DNA of 14,923 bases from JAEELC01 sp963621965. Lineage in GTDB: Bacteria > Bacillota_I > Bacilli_A > Acholeplasmatales > Anaeroplasmataceae. The position numbers and the translations under genes are program-made. Location: NCBI GenBank assembly GCA_963621965.1, contig CAVFGN010000041.1, positions 1 through 14,923 on the forward strand, in the 5' to 3' direction. The notes under the pieces are model-generated. The model did no database searches. It saw only the letters and a list, made by a program, of their open reading frames with translations, and was not told the DNA's origin. Each line of letters begins with the position of its first letter. Within the stretch, counting starts at the first letter, position 1. Below are positions 1 to 6,614 of the stretch, piece by piece.

Positions 1-418
1 CACAAGTTATGCACTCATAGTGTGCCTTTACACCCTCATGCTCACAAGTAGCTTTTATCTTCTTAACATACTTCATATCGTGAACATGTAGAGACTCATT
101 TATCTCCTTTGTTTCTTCATATCCACATACTACGCAAGTTCTTTTTGCACTACCTTTTGATTCTTCAGTCGCTTCTACAACAACTTGCCATTCTCCAAAC
201 TCATGAGTTCCCTCCTCAACACGTGAAATGTCTCCACAAGTCGCGTTGTGTCAGTGGTTTGTATCGTCAAACGACCAATGTGCATCATGTGTATGAGTGT
301 GAATTGAACTACTATAGTCAGATACATCTGGCTTTGAAGAAACATCATTATTTCTACAAGAGAAAAGAGATGATGCAAATAAAATTGCTAATGGAATCAT
401 TATTAATTTTTTATTCAT
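1..418 (-). pseudogene. Repeat-containing surface lipoprotein, 5' part, with an in-frame TGA
   Basis: Reading from ATG at 418, residues 1-21 form a lipoprotein signal: Lys-Lys, a hydrophobic core, and lipobox L-F-S-C with Cys21. A His-rich linker follows (HTHTHDAHWSFDDTNH, residues 40-55). Codon 56 is TGA (251-253). The same frame then stays open for 83 more codons to the window edge, with HNATCG (57-62), HEFGEW (72-77), and CxxC pairs C95/C98 and C136/C139. This matches a repetitive module common in Firmicutes surface proteins, of the form YHWHAATCG...HTFGEW...RTCTVCGYEET...ATCTEDGVKAHYEC. In that module the TGA position is Trp. A GGAGGG Shine-Dalgarno sits 6 bases before the ATG. Function is unknown, presumably cell-surface. 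It is either a recent TGG-to-TGA nonsense mutation, UGA read as Trp, or a sequence error. The gene is also cut by the window edge. Confidence 0.72.
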
Positions 419-440
419 TTTTAACCCTCCTATTTAAAGC

Positions 441-469
441 CTTATATCAAAAAAATAAGACCTTGTTAA
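441..469 (-). promoter_or_regulatory. Candidate sigma-A promoter for the lipoprotein gene
   Basis: On the minus strand, TTAACA (464-469) is followed after exactly 17 bases by TATAAG (441-446). Transcription would start about 15 bases before the Shine-Dalgarno site of the lipoprotein at 425-430. The -35 box lies inside the imperfect inverted repeat at 457-479. Confidence 0.5.
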
Positions 470-479
470 CCAAGATCTT
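457..479. repeat. Imperfect inverted repeat overlapping the lipoprotein -35 box
   Basis: AAGACCTTG (457-465), a 5-base centre TTAAC, and CAAGATCTT (471-479) form two 9-base arms with one mismatch. It covers the -35 hexamer of the lipoprotein promoter, the usual place for a repressor operator. No U-run follows on either strand, so it does not look like a terminator. The remaining bases between the lipoprotein and pgi (480-599) hold no gene and no convincing pgi terminator. Confidence 0.35.
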
Positions 480-599
480 ACTAGATGTAAAAATATTTTA
501 TCCCCCGTTAAAAAAACATCACGAGGAGACAAGGCTAATATTATTTTAAGATACAAATTTATTTGTGTAAAATTAAATGTAGCCTAAGCTTGAATTTTT

Positions 600-1916
600 T
601 TACTTCTTTAATAATTTTTTCTTATGTTCTTCATACCCTGGCTTATCAAGTAAGGCAAACATGTTTTTCTTATAAGATTCGACGCCGGGTTGATTGAAAG
701 GATTTACTCCAAGAGTGTATGCTGATAAAGCGCATGCATATTCAAAGAAATAGATTAACGCGCCAAAAGAGTATTCATTAATTGAATCAATATCAATTTG
801 AATGTTAGGAGTTAAACCCTCAGAATGTGCAATTTGAGTTCCTTCCATAGCTTTTTTATTTACATAGTCCATAGACTTTCCTGCCAAGAAATTAAGACCG
901 TCAAGATTTAATTCATCCTTTTCAATAATTAGATCATGTTCAGGCGAAACTACATTTATAACAGTTTCAAAGAAATGTCTCTTACCATCTTGAATCATTT
1001 GTCCTAAAGAATGAAGATCAGTTGAGAAAGAAACACTAGATGGATAAATTCCTTTGTGATCTTTGCCTTCAGATTCACCAAACAATTGTTTCCACCACTC
1101 AGAAAAATAATTAAGTCTTGGTTCATAGTTTACAAGAAGTTCAACATCGTATCCTTTGCGATATAATGCGTTTCTTATAGTCGCATATTCACAAGCTATA
1201 CTGTTTTTGTCAATAATAAGTTCGCTTCTCATATCACTTGCACCTTGAAGTAAGCGTAATATGTTAATATTAGCACAAGCAATAGGCAGAAGACCTACAG
1301 CAGTTAATACACTAAATCTGCCACCAACATCATCAGGTACAACAAAAGTTTCGTATCCTTCTTTAGTAGCTAAACTCTTTAGTGCGCCCTTTTCTTTATC
1401 TGTAGTCGCAAATATTCTTTTCTTAGCTTCCTCTTTACCATATTTATTAATTAAATGCTTTTGCAATACTCTAAACGCAATCGCTGGTTCTGTTGTAGTA
1501 CCAGACTTAGATATAACATTAATTGAATAGTCCTTATTATTTAAATATTCAGTTAACTCATATAAATAAGTAGAAGATATTTGATTTCCAACAAAAATAA
1601 CTTCAAATTCTTCGTTATTGAAATATTTTTTGAATGTTTCAATAGTAGCGCGAGCTCCTAAATATGAACCACCAATACCAATTGATACAAGTACATTAGA
1701 ATTTTCTCTAATTCTTTTAGCCGCTTTTTCAATACGGATAAATTCATCCTTATCATAATTATCAGGTAAATCTAACCAACCTAAAAAATCGTTACCCTCG
1801 CCTTTTTTTGAGTTTAAAACATCAAATGATTTTTCAACTTCTTTTTTCACATTGTCATATTCTTCACGAGTTAAGAATTTATCAATGTCCAATTTATTTA
1901 ATTTAATATTTTTCAT
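600..1916 (-). CDS. pgi: Glucose-6-phosphate isomerase
   Basis: Cytoplasmic enzyme interconverting glucose 6-phosphate and fructose 6-phosphate in glycolysis and gluconeogenesis. At 438 residues it has the short Firmicutes length and looks complete. Visible motifs are GIGGSYLGAR (80-89), the sugar-phosphate loop SKSGTTTEPA (136-145), the first family signature VGGRFSVLTAVGLLP (197-211), GESEGK (280-285) with the expected catalytic Glu, DLHSLGQ (300-306) with the expected catalytic His302, and the second signature NPFNQPGVESYKK (405-417) with the active-site Lys. The ATG at 1916 begins 3 bases after the stop of the upstream yuiD-like gene, and its AAGGG Shine-Dalgarno lies in that gene's last codons. 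It is the last gene of the ten-gene minus-strand cluster. Confidence 0.97.
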   Translation of the reverse strand: MKNIKLNKLDIDKFLTREEYDNVKKEVEKSFDVLNSKKGEGNDFLGWLDLPDNYDKDEFIRIEKAAKRIRENSNVLVSIGIGGSYLGARATIETFKKYFNNEEFEVIFVGNQISSTYLYELTEYLNNKDYSINVISKSGTTTEPAIAFRVLQKHLINKYGKEEAKKRIFATTDKEKGALKSLATKEGYETFVVPDDVGGRFSVLTAVGLLPIACANINILRLLQGASDMRSELIIDKNSIACEYATIRNALYRKGYDVELLVNYEPRLNYFSEWWKQLFGESEGKDHKGIYPSSVSFSTDLHSLGQMIQDGKRHFFETVINVVSPEHDLIIEKDELNLDGLNFLAGKSMDYVNKKAMEGTQIAHSEGLTPNIQIDIDSINEYSFGALIYFFEYACALSAYTLGVNPFNQPGVESYKKNMFALLDKPGYEEHKKKLLKK

Positions 1917-1919
1917 ATT

Positions 1920-2423
1920 TTATACCCTTACAAAAACAATATACACAATCGCACTTAAAATACCGACAAGCAGGCCTAAAAATAATCCACAAAGCACCTC
2001 TTTAGGTTTATGGCCTAAATATTCCTTTAACCCATTATTAGGATCATATCCAACAGCTTTTTGAATTTTCTCAGGTTCGTGCTCTAACATGTTATTCAAA
2101 AGTCTTGCATGTCTTCCGGCTTCATATCTTACACCCATCGCATCATATACAACAACTACCGTTATAGCTAGTGCAACCGCAAAAACATATCCAACACCTG
2201 ATTCATAGTGAAGTTGAAGAACTCCTAGTGTCGTAACTAATGCGACCATAGTTGAAGTATGAGAACTTGGCATACCTCCTGTTGAAAAGAAGAATTTCCA
2301 AGCAAATTTTTTTTCTTTAATAGAGTGATAGATAACTTTACTTATTTGAGCTATCATCATTGAAACGAGAGCCGAAATTAATATGCAAGCCGTTCTAAAC
2401 TTTTCTACATATGTAATACTCAT
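1920..2423 (-). CDS. YuiD-like divergent PAP2 family membrane protein (DUF212)
   Basis: This 167-residue protein belongs to the small family related to acid phosphatase/vanadium haloperoxidase, as in Bacillus YuiD. The family core is clear: GGMPSSHTSTMVALVTTLG (49-67), then YDAMGVRYEAGRHA (93-106) and GHKPKEVLCGLFLGLLVG (136-153). Hydrophobic segments lie at about 12-30, 55-70, 80-95 and 143-165, so it is an integral membrane protein. True PAP2 phosphatases act on lipid phosphates. Activity is not established for this divergent subfamily, so a role in lipid-phosphate recycling beside the isoprenoid genes is only an inference. It sits 3 bases from both neighbours (nfu upstream, pgi downstream). 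TAA stop. Confidence 0.88.
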   Translation of the reverse strand: MSITYVEKFRTACILISALVSMMIAQISKVIYHSIKEKKFAWKFFFSTGGMPSSHTSTMVALVTTLGVLQLHYESGVGYVFAVALAITVVVVYDAMGVRYEAGRHARLLNNMLEHEPEKIQKAVGYDPNNGLKEYLGHKPKEVLCGLFLGLLVGILSAIVYIVFVRV

Positions 2424-2426
2424 AAT

Positions 2427-2678
2427 CTAGTCTTTTACTTGTTTAACACCAATAACGCCAGGTACAGAATCGATTAACATTGCTTCTATACCTTCACTAA
2501 TATCCATATCAATTAAACCGCAATCAGCGCAGGCACCAATTACTTTAAGATAAACATATCCATCTTTAAAATCAATAAATAGAATATCTCCGCCTTCCGC
2601 ATTCATGTAAGGTCTCATTTTTTCTATTACTTCTCTTATGGCGAATACTTGATCGTCATAGTTCATATTTGCTTCCAT
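2427..2678 (-). CDS. Nfu/NifU C-terminal domain protein, Fe-S cluster carrier
   Basis: An 83-residue stand-alone NifU C-terminal domain, like Bacillus YutI/NfuA. Such proteins carry Fe-S clusters, usually bridged between two subunits through a CxxC pair, and deliver them to target enzymes. The family pattern is present: IREVIEKMRPYMNAEGGDI (14-32), the cluster motif GACADC (48-53, Cys50 and Cys53), and IEAMLIDSVPGV (64-75). The usual CxxCPSS continuation is replaced here by CADCGLID. The start at 2678 is preferred over Met5 because AGAGG sits just upstream, at the end of yutD. TAG stop. Confidence 0.9.
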   Translation of the reverse strand: MEANMNYDDQVFAIREVIEKMRPYMNAEGGDILFIDFKDGYVYLKVIGACADCGLIDMDISEGIEAMLIDSVPGVIGVKQVKD

Positions 2679-2687
2679 TTTATACCT

Positions 2688-3254
2688 CTAGCTGTTCTTA
2701 TGGCTAAAAACTTTAGTTTGTTTTTGATTATTAAATCTCTTTTTAATTGCCTTATTACTTTCTTTAGACTTTTCTTTTATGATATCTTCCTTGATATCTT
2801 CAGGTAAATCATAAAGTTTAATTTGAGAGACGTTGATGTTAGATAAATCAATATTTTTTTCATTCGACTTAGTATGTTCGAACCTAATTTGAGTTTTATC
2901 AAAATTCTCTTTCTCAATTGTTTGAATTACTCCAAGAGGAGCTGTAATAAACTCACTTGCTACATCATTTTTGTGTGCTTCAAAGTATGCTTCATCAACA
3001 CGCTTTAAAATTGCAAAAGGAGCTAAATAATTACATGATTCTACAACGTAGTCCATGATGTAGTCATAAGAACATGCATTATTTTTACTTCCAAAGCCTT
3101 TAATACGCATTTTTAAATCAGCAATATCTAATACTAAATAATCATAGTTATCATATAGTTCTTCAATATATAATGATTCAAATTTATTAATATCAAATGC
3201 TTCACGCACATTTTTTAATATTTCAAAATACCCTTTTTGACTTTTAATAACCAT
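2688..3254 (-). CDS. yutD: YutD family protein (DUF1027)
   Basis: The first 100 residues match the YutD pattern of Bacilli: FEILKNVREAFDINKFE (10-26), YDNYDYLVLDIADLKMRIKGF (34-54) and a later YIMDYVVESCNYLAPFAILKR block (65-85). The family is small, soluble and poorly characterised, and no catalytic residues are recognisable. Residues about 100-188 are a charged extension, rich in Lys, Glu and Asn, ending in a basic tail that is longer than the domain itself and may be disordered. A GAGG Shine-Dalgarno precedes the ATG. It lies between ispF (29-base gap) and nfu (9-base gap); a yutD-nfu neighbourhood also occurs in Bacillus. Assignment is by remembered sequence pattern, so moderately sure. 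Confidence 0.75.
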   Translation of the reverse strand: MVIKSQKGYFEILKNVREAFDINKFESLYIEELYDNYDYLVLDIADLKMRIKGFGSKNNACSYDYIMDYVVESCNYLAPFAILKRVDEAYFEAHKNDVASEFITAPLGVIQTIEKENFDKTQIRFEHTKSNEKNIDLSNINVSQIKLYDLPEDIKEDIIKEKSKESNKAIKKRFNNQKQTKVFSHKNS

Positions 3255-3283
3255 AGAAACCTCAATTTTATATTTTATAACAA

Positions 3284-3760
3284 CTAATTACTTTCCACAA
3301 GTAGACTACATTCACAAGATATACCCTCGTTTCTGCCAATAAACCCGAGTTTTTCTCCTCTTGTAGCTTTTATCGATATTTTATCTACATCCTCATCAAG
3401 AATCTTTGCAATATTTTTACGCATTTCTTCTCTAATAGGATTAATTTTAACTTCCTCAGAAAATATCATTACATCCATATTAACTAAATGATAATTTTTC
3501 TCTTTTACCATTTCATAGCATTCACTAAGTATTACACTAGAATCCATATTAAGTGTTTTTTCGCTATTATCAGGAAAATGTGTTCCAAGGTCCCCAAGCG
3601 CAAGTGAGCCTAAAAATGCATTTGCAATCGCATGAAGTACCACATCCGCATCTGAATGTCCGAGTAGCCCTAACGGATAATCAACTAGAATTCCACCAAG
3701 TATTAATTTTCTACCACTTACAAGTCTATGTGTATCATATGCATTACCTATTCTTATCAT
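3284..3760 (-). CDS. ispF: 2-C-methyl-D-erythritol 2,4-cyclodiphosphate synthase
   Basis: Fifth enzyme of the MEP isoprenoid pathway. It cyclises CDP-methylerythritol 2-phosphate to the 2,4-cyclodiphosphate with release of CMP, as a cytoplasmic homotrimer. At 158 residues it has the normal length. Metal ligands are visible as D9 and H11 in YDTH and H43 in DVVLHAIANAFLG. GHSDAD (34-39), GDLGTHFPD (56-64) and KATRGEKLGFIGRNEGI (131-147) complete the family pattern. The ATG at 3760 lies inside the end of ispD (17-base overlap) with GAGGT upstream, suggesting translational coupling of the two MEP enzymes. TAG stop. Confidence 0.96.
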   Translation of the reverse strand: MIRIGNAYDTHRLVSGRKLILGGILVDYPLGLLGHSDADVVLHAIANAFLGSLALGDLGTHFPDNSEKTLNMDSSVILSECYEMVKEKNYHLVNMDVMIFSEEVKINPIREEMRKNIAKILDEDVDKISIKATRGEKLGFIGRNEGISCECSLLVESN

Positions 3761-4382
3761 AATTATACCTCATAATATTTTTAAACATTAAAAGATCAAA
3801 TTTAGTAGTAATTTTAAAATTATAATCATTGCCTAAGATTCTTTCAATTTGAACATTTGCATTATCAAAAGACGAAATATCATCTGTTGTTGAATATTTT
3901 TCGTACTCTTTAAATAGTTCTGTTTTTCCACCTTGAGGAGTTTGAACACTGACAAGATTATTTCTTACAAGTGTTTTATTATCTAAATCTCTAATTGTAT
4001 CTTTTAAAGGAACATAAACAAAGTATGCCTCACTTTTAGAGTTCAAACAAGCCTCGATTACGTCTCTTGTAATTAACGCCCTAGCCGCGTCGTGTATCAA
4101 AACGCGCTTTGTACTCACTATATTAAGTGCATTCATAACAGACTCATTTCTAGTTTTACCACCTTTTACTACTCGCACATTAGTTGCTGTATTACGTAAA
4201 GTAAAGAATTCATAATCAGTTTCACTTGCAACAAGGATTATAGGCAAATTAAAACTTAAGAAAGTTTCAAGACAGTATTCATAGATATATTTATCATTAA
4301 CTTTTTCTAATACTTTGTTATAGCCAAGCCCGACCCTTGTGCCAGATCCGGCTGCTAAAAGTATTACAGTTGTGTCTCCCAT
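3744..4382 (-). CDS. ispD: 2-C-methyl-D-erythritol 4-phosphate cytidylyltransferase
   Basis: Third MEP-pathway enzyme, transferring CMP from CTP to methylerythritol 4-phosphate. Motifs in order: nucleotide-binding loop LAAGSGTRVG (9-18) with K23, GGKTRNESV (74-82), HDAAR (97-101), PLKDT (125-129), QTPQ (147-150), TDD (167-169) and the C-terminal NFKITTKFDL (188-197). At 212 residues it is slightly shorter than the roughly 230 usual, but no motif is missing. It overlaps the end of the cyclo-ligase gene by 19 bases and the start of ispF by 17. GAGGTGA precedes the ATG at 4382. The AGG codon at the conserved Arg of HDAAR argues against AGG reassignment. Confidence 0.95.
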   Translation of the reverse strand: MGDTTVILLAAGSGTRVGLGYNKVLEKVNDKYIYEYCLETFLSFNLPIILVASETDYEFFTLRNTATNVRVVKGGKTRNESVMNALNIVSTKRVLIHDAARALITRDVIEACLNSKSEAYFVYVPLKDTIRDLDNKTLVRNNLVSVQTPQGGKTELFKEYEKYSTTDDISSFDNANVQIERILGNDYNFKITTKFDLLMFKNIMRYNYDKNR

Positions 4383-4867
4383 AAAATCACCTCATCTATC
4401 TTTACATCTTGAACACTAGGCAAAAAATCTAAATATAAATCTTTATAAATAATAGATATTGTTTTTATGTTTGAACCCGTCAAAAATTTATCGTAATACC
4501 CTTTTCCGTATCCAATTCTATAGTGTTCACTGTTTATTACAAGAGATGGTACAATCATCAAATCAATTTCATCTTTAGTGACTTCTACTCCGTCAACTGG
4601 TTCTAAAACACCAAAAGAAGACTTAGCAAACTTAGTTACGTTTTTATAAAATACCATACTATATTCATAAGTTTTAGGATAACATACATTGTATATTCCA
4701 TCTAAAAAAGTCAAATCAAATTCGTATTTAAGTGGTTTGTAGATAGCAATTAATGTATTTTTAGGCATGTTAAGTTTGCTTAAAATAAATTCCTTTAAAT
4801 TATCCTTGTTATACTTTAAACTTTTTCTTTTCTCTAAAGCAAATTTTCTTAATTCAATCTTATTCAT
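4364..4867 (-). CDS. 5-formyltetrahydrofolate cyclo-ligase
   Basis: Cytoplasmic ATP-dependent enzyme converting 5-formyl-THF to 5,10-methenyl-THF, returning the storage folate to one-carbon metabolism. The N-terminal basic segment RKFALEKRKSL (7-17) matches the family's substrate and ATP region. The middle carries a weak form of the acidic IDLMIVPSLV strand, and the signature RIGYGKGYYDKFL (117-129) is unmistakable. At 167 residues it is near the short end of the family (about 180-200). No clear Shine-Dalgarno is visible; the ATG lies 8 bases inside the end of the GGDEF-like gene, so translation is probably coupled. Confidence 0.92.
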   Translation of the reverse strand: MNKIELRKFALEKRKSLKYNKDNLKEFILSKLNMPKNTLIAIYKPLKYEFDLTFLDGIYNVCYPKTYEYSMVFYKNVTKFAKSSFGVLEPVDGVEVTKDEIDLMIVPSLVINSEHYRIGYGKGYYDKFLTGSNIKTISIIYKDLYLDFLPSVQDVKIDEVILWETQL

Positions 4868-6380
4868 AGAAATAATATTTAGCTTCGCCTCTTTGAGCTA
4901 TTTCATTTGCATTTTTTGCATTTTGAACAAGTGTATCAACATTCTTTTGTATTTGATTATTTACAATTCCAAACGTAGTCTCAACCACTACTGTTTTTCC
5001 ACTTATAGTAGCTTTTGAACTAGATAATCTATTACCTCTTAGGGCTTGTTTAAACTTTTCCATCTTTCTCATATCGAGAATAATAAAATAGAATTCAAGT
5101 CCGTCTGTTCTAAATATTAAATCTTGATCCACAAAAGATGTTTTTATAGCTTTTAGATATTCACTCATGCAAATATCTCCAAACTTTCTATCATATTGTT
5201 TATTAATATTAACAATATTATTAAATCTCATACAAACTAAAAAATAAGTATAAGTTTCTTTTATTCTATTAAGTTGACTAAGAAGCTCCGTTCTATCTAA
5301 AATTGTATTTAATTCATATACATCACTTAACGTTTGTTTAACCTCACTTTTTATCTCTTTAACAAAAGAAATAATTTCAGTTTGAGGACCAAAAATTTTT
5401 TTACCATATTCTTCAACATAAATATAATCATAGTTTTTCTTAATTCTATATTTAACATTATATGTTGTATTAGTTAAAGTTAAATCTGAAAGTTTTGATA
5501 GATAGAAATTTAGGTCATCAGGATAAATTCTACTTTTGTATTCTTCAAAAGAAATAGAATTACTTTCAAAAGAAAAATCATGCACGAATGCATCATTTGC
5601 CCAAATTGAATTATTATCAATATTGTATAAATACACAGGTTCATGAGATACTTCCATAAATGAACGGAATCTTCTTTTATTCATCTCAAGTTGTATACTT
5701 TTCTCGTTTAAATCCTGTTCAGTCTTTTCAATTAACTTATTATCTTTAGACATACCATAAATAATATGGCTTAAAAACTTATTTTTATTTGATTTAATAG
5801 GTCTATCTATTAAATTTAGTAAAACTTGATTTCCTTTCAAATTTAGGCAAGTGATTTTTAAAGGTAATTCGATATCAGTATTTTTAATACGCTCAAATAC
5901 TTCATGTATATTGCTTGAATTATAATCGATACCATTTATATCAATGTTTGAAAAACGTCTTAAAAGAAGAGTGGAAAAATCACTACCCAAAGCTTCCTCT
6001 AAAGAGACATTTAAGAATGTTAAAAAAGACTTAGATATATCGATAATTCTATTTTTCTTATTTAGATATACAAAATAATTTGTGCTTTCAATACAAGCAA
6101 AATATTCTCCCTTTATTTTCTTTTCCTTGTTTGACGAAGATACACTTATATACATCAAGAATCCTATTAATACATAGATGATTGCAGACGCATATAAATA
6201 ATATTTGAATTCTATTTCATCAACAAAAAAAGAACCTGAGAGAAGTACAAATAATAGAATACAAGCAAAAACAATCTTAAAAGTTACAACGTGACCTTTA
6301 ATATAGCTTTCTTTAATAAAAAGCGCAAGTAAAATAAAGCATAGAATCGAGGCAGGTATAATAAGACATAACGCATCCAT
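4860..6380 (-). CDS. Membrane PAS-PAS protein with degenerate GGDEF domain
   Basis: A 506-residue probable sensor. Residues 4-22, 33-51 and 60-80 are three membrane segments. Residues about 95-210 look like a PAS domain (YFVYLNKKNRIIDISKSFL), a charged helical linker covers 211-238, and a clearer PAS/PAC domain spans 239-345 (EPVYLYNIDNNSIWAN; YNVKYRIKKNYDYIYVEE). The C-terminal 350-500 has GGDEF-domain spacing (DRTELLSQL; FLVCMRFNNIVNINKQYDRKFGD), but the signature reads RTDGLEF (424-430), so the metal-binding Asp and first Gly are lost and cyclase activity is unlikely. The layout recalls the c-di-AMP phosphodiesterase GdpP (TM-PAS-degenerate GGDEF), but its DHH/DHHA1 catalytic part is absent: the protein ends with the GGDEF-like domain at a TAA. 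It is two genes from cdaA. GAGGGAT precedes the ATG. Ligand and output are unknown. Confidence 0.8.
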   Translation of the reverse strand: MDALCLIIPASILCFILLALFIKESYIKGHVVTFKIVFACILLFVLLSGSFFVDEIEFKYYLYASAIIYVLIGFLMYISVSSSNKEKKIKGEYFACIESTNYFVYLNKKNRIIDISKSFLTFLNVSLEEALGSDFSTLLLRRFSNIDINGIDYNSSNIHEVFERIKNTDIELPLKITCLNLKGNQVLLNLIDRPIKSNKNKFLSHIIYGMSKDNKLIEKTEQDLNEKSIQLEMNKRRFRSFMEVSHEPVYLYNIDNNSIWANDAFVHDFSFESNSISFEEYKSRIYPDDLNFYLSKLSDLTLTNTTYNVKYRIKKNYDYIYVEEYGKKIFGPQTEIISFVKEIKSEVKQTLSDVYELNTILDRTELLSQLNRIKETYTYFLVCMRFNNIVNINKQYDRKFGDICMSEYLKAIKTSFVDQDLIFRTDGLEFYFIILDMRKMEKFKQALRGNRLSSSKATISGKTVVVETTFGIVNNQIQKNVDTLVQNAKNANEIAQRGEAKYYFYE

Positions 6381-6382
6381 AC

Positions 6383-6613
6383 TTATCCCTCGATTATATT
6401 AGTGTTTTTTAAAGCTGTGTATGTAATAATTATTAAAGCACTTAAAATAAGTGATATTAATACCACGATAAGTGTGAATAGAACTTTATTTATATTTTTA
6501 TTTTCTTTATCTTTATCCTTTTCTTTACCGTTTTTGTTACCACTAGTTTTAATACGTAAGATACAATCATAAGGATTAATTAAGAAATATATAATTGAAC
6601 TTATAATCTTCAT
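6383..6613 (-). CDS. Small membrane protein between cdaA and the PAS/GGDEF-like gene
   Basis: A 76-residue protein of no family I recognise. It has a hydrophobic, possibly amphipathic N-terminus (KIISSIIYFLINPYDCILRI), a highly charged Lys/Glu/Asn/Asp stretch, and one strong C-terminal membrane helix (LFTLIVVLISLILSALIIITY). It occupies the position where Bacilli normally encode CdaR, the membrane regulator of CdaA, but is far too short and has no YbbR repeats. I chose ATG at 6613, one base after the cdaA stop with AGGTGAG 8 bases upstream. A GTG at 6625 would add four residues (MRNN) and overlap cdaA. A role as a CdaA partner is inferred only from position. Confidence 0.65.
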   Translation of the reverse strand: MKIISSIIYFLINPYDCILRIKTSGNKNGKEKDKDKENKNINKVLFTLIVVLISLILSALIIITYTALKNTNIIEG

Positions 6614-6614
6614 A

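Noticed and set aside
175..378. Minus-strand open frame of 67 codons in another frame of the lipoprotein
   Set aside because: The true frame starts at 418 with a signal peptide and lipobox and continues past the TGA with conserved repeats. This frame gives no such sequence.
109..549. Open frame of 146 codons on the plus strand opposite the lipoprotein and its leader
   Set aside because: It runs antisense to recognisable lipoprotein repeats, has no Shine-Dalgarno or family resemblance, and crosses the minus-strand promoter and operator-like repeat.
553..566. ACAAAT-TT-ATTTGT hairpin as the pgi terminator
   Set aside because: The loop is too short, the stem has one G-C pair, and no U run follows on the minus strand.
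1261..1530. Plus-strand open frames inside pgi and near 1852-2064
   Set aside because: They are antisense to well-conserved pgi and yuiD-like coding sequence and have no ribosome-binding site.
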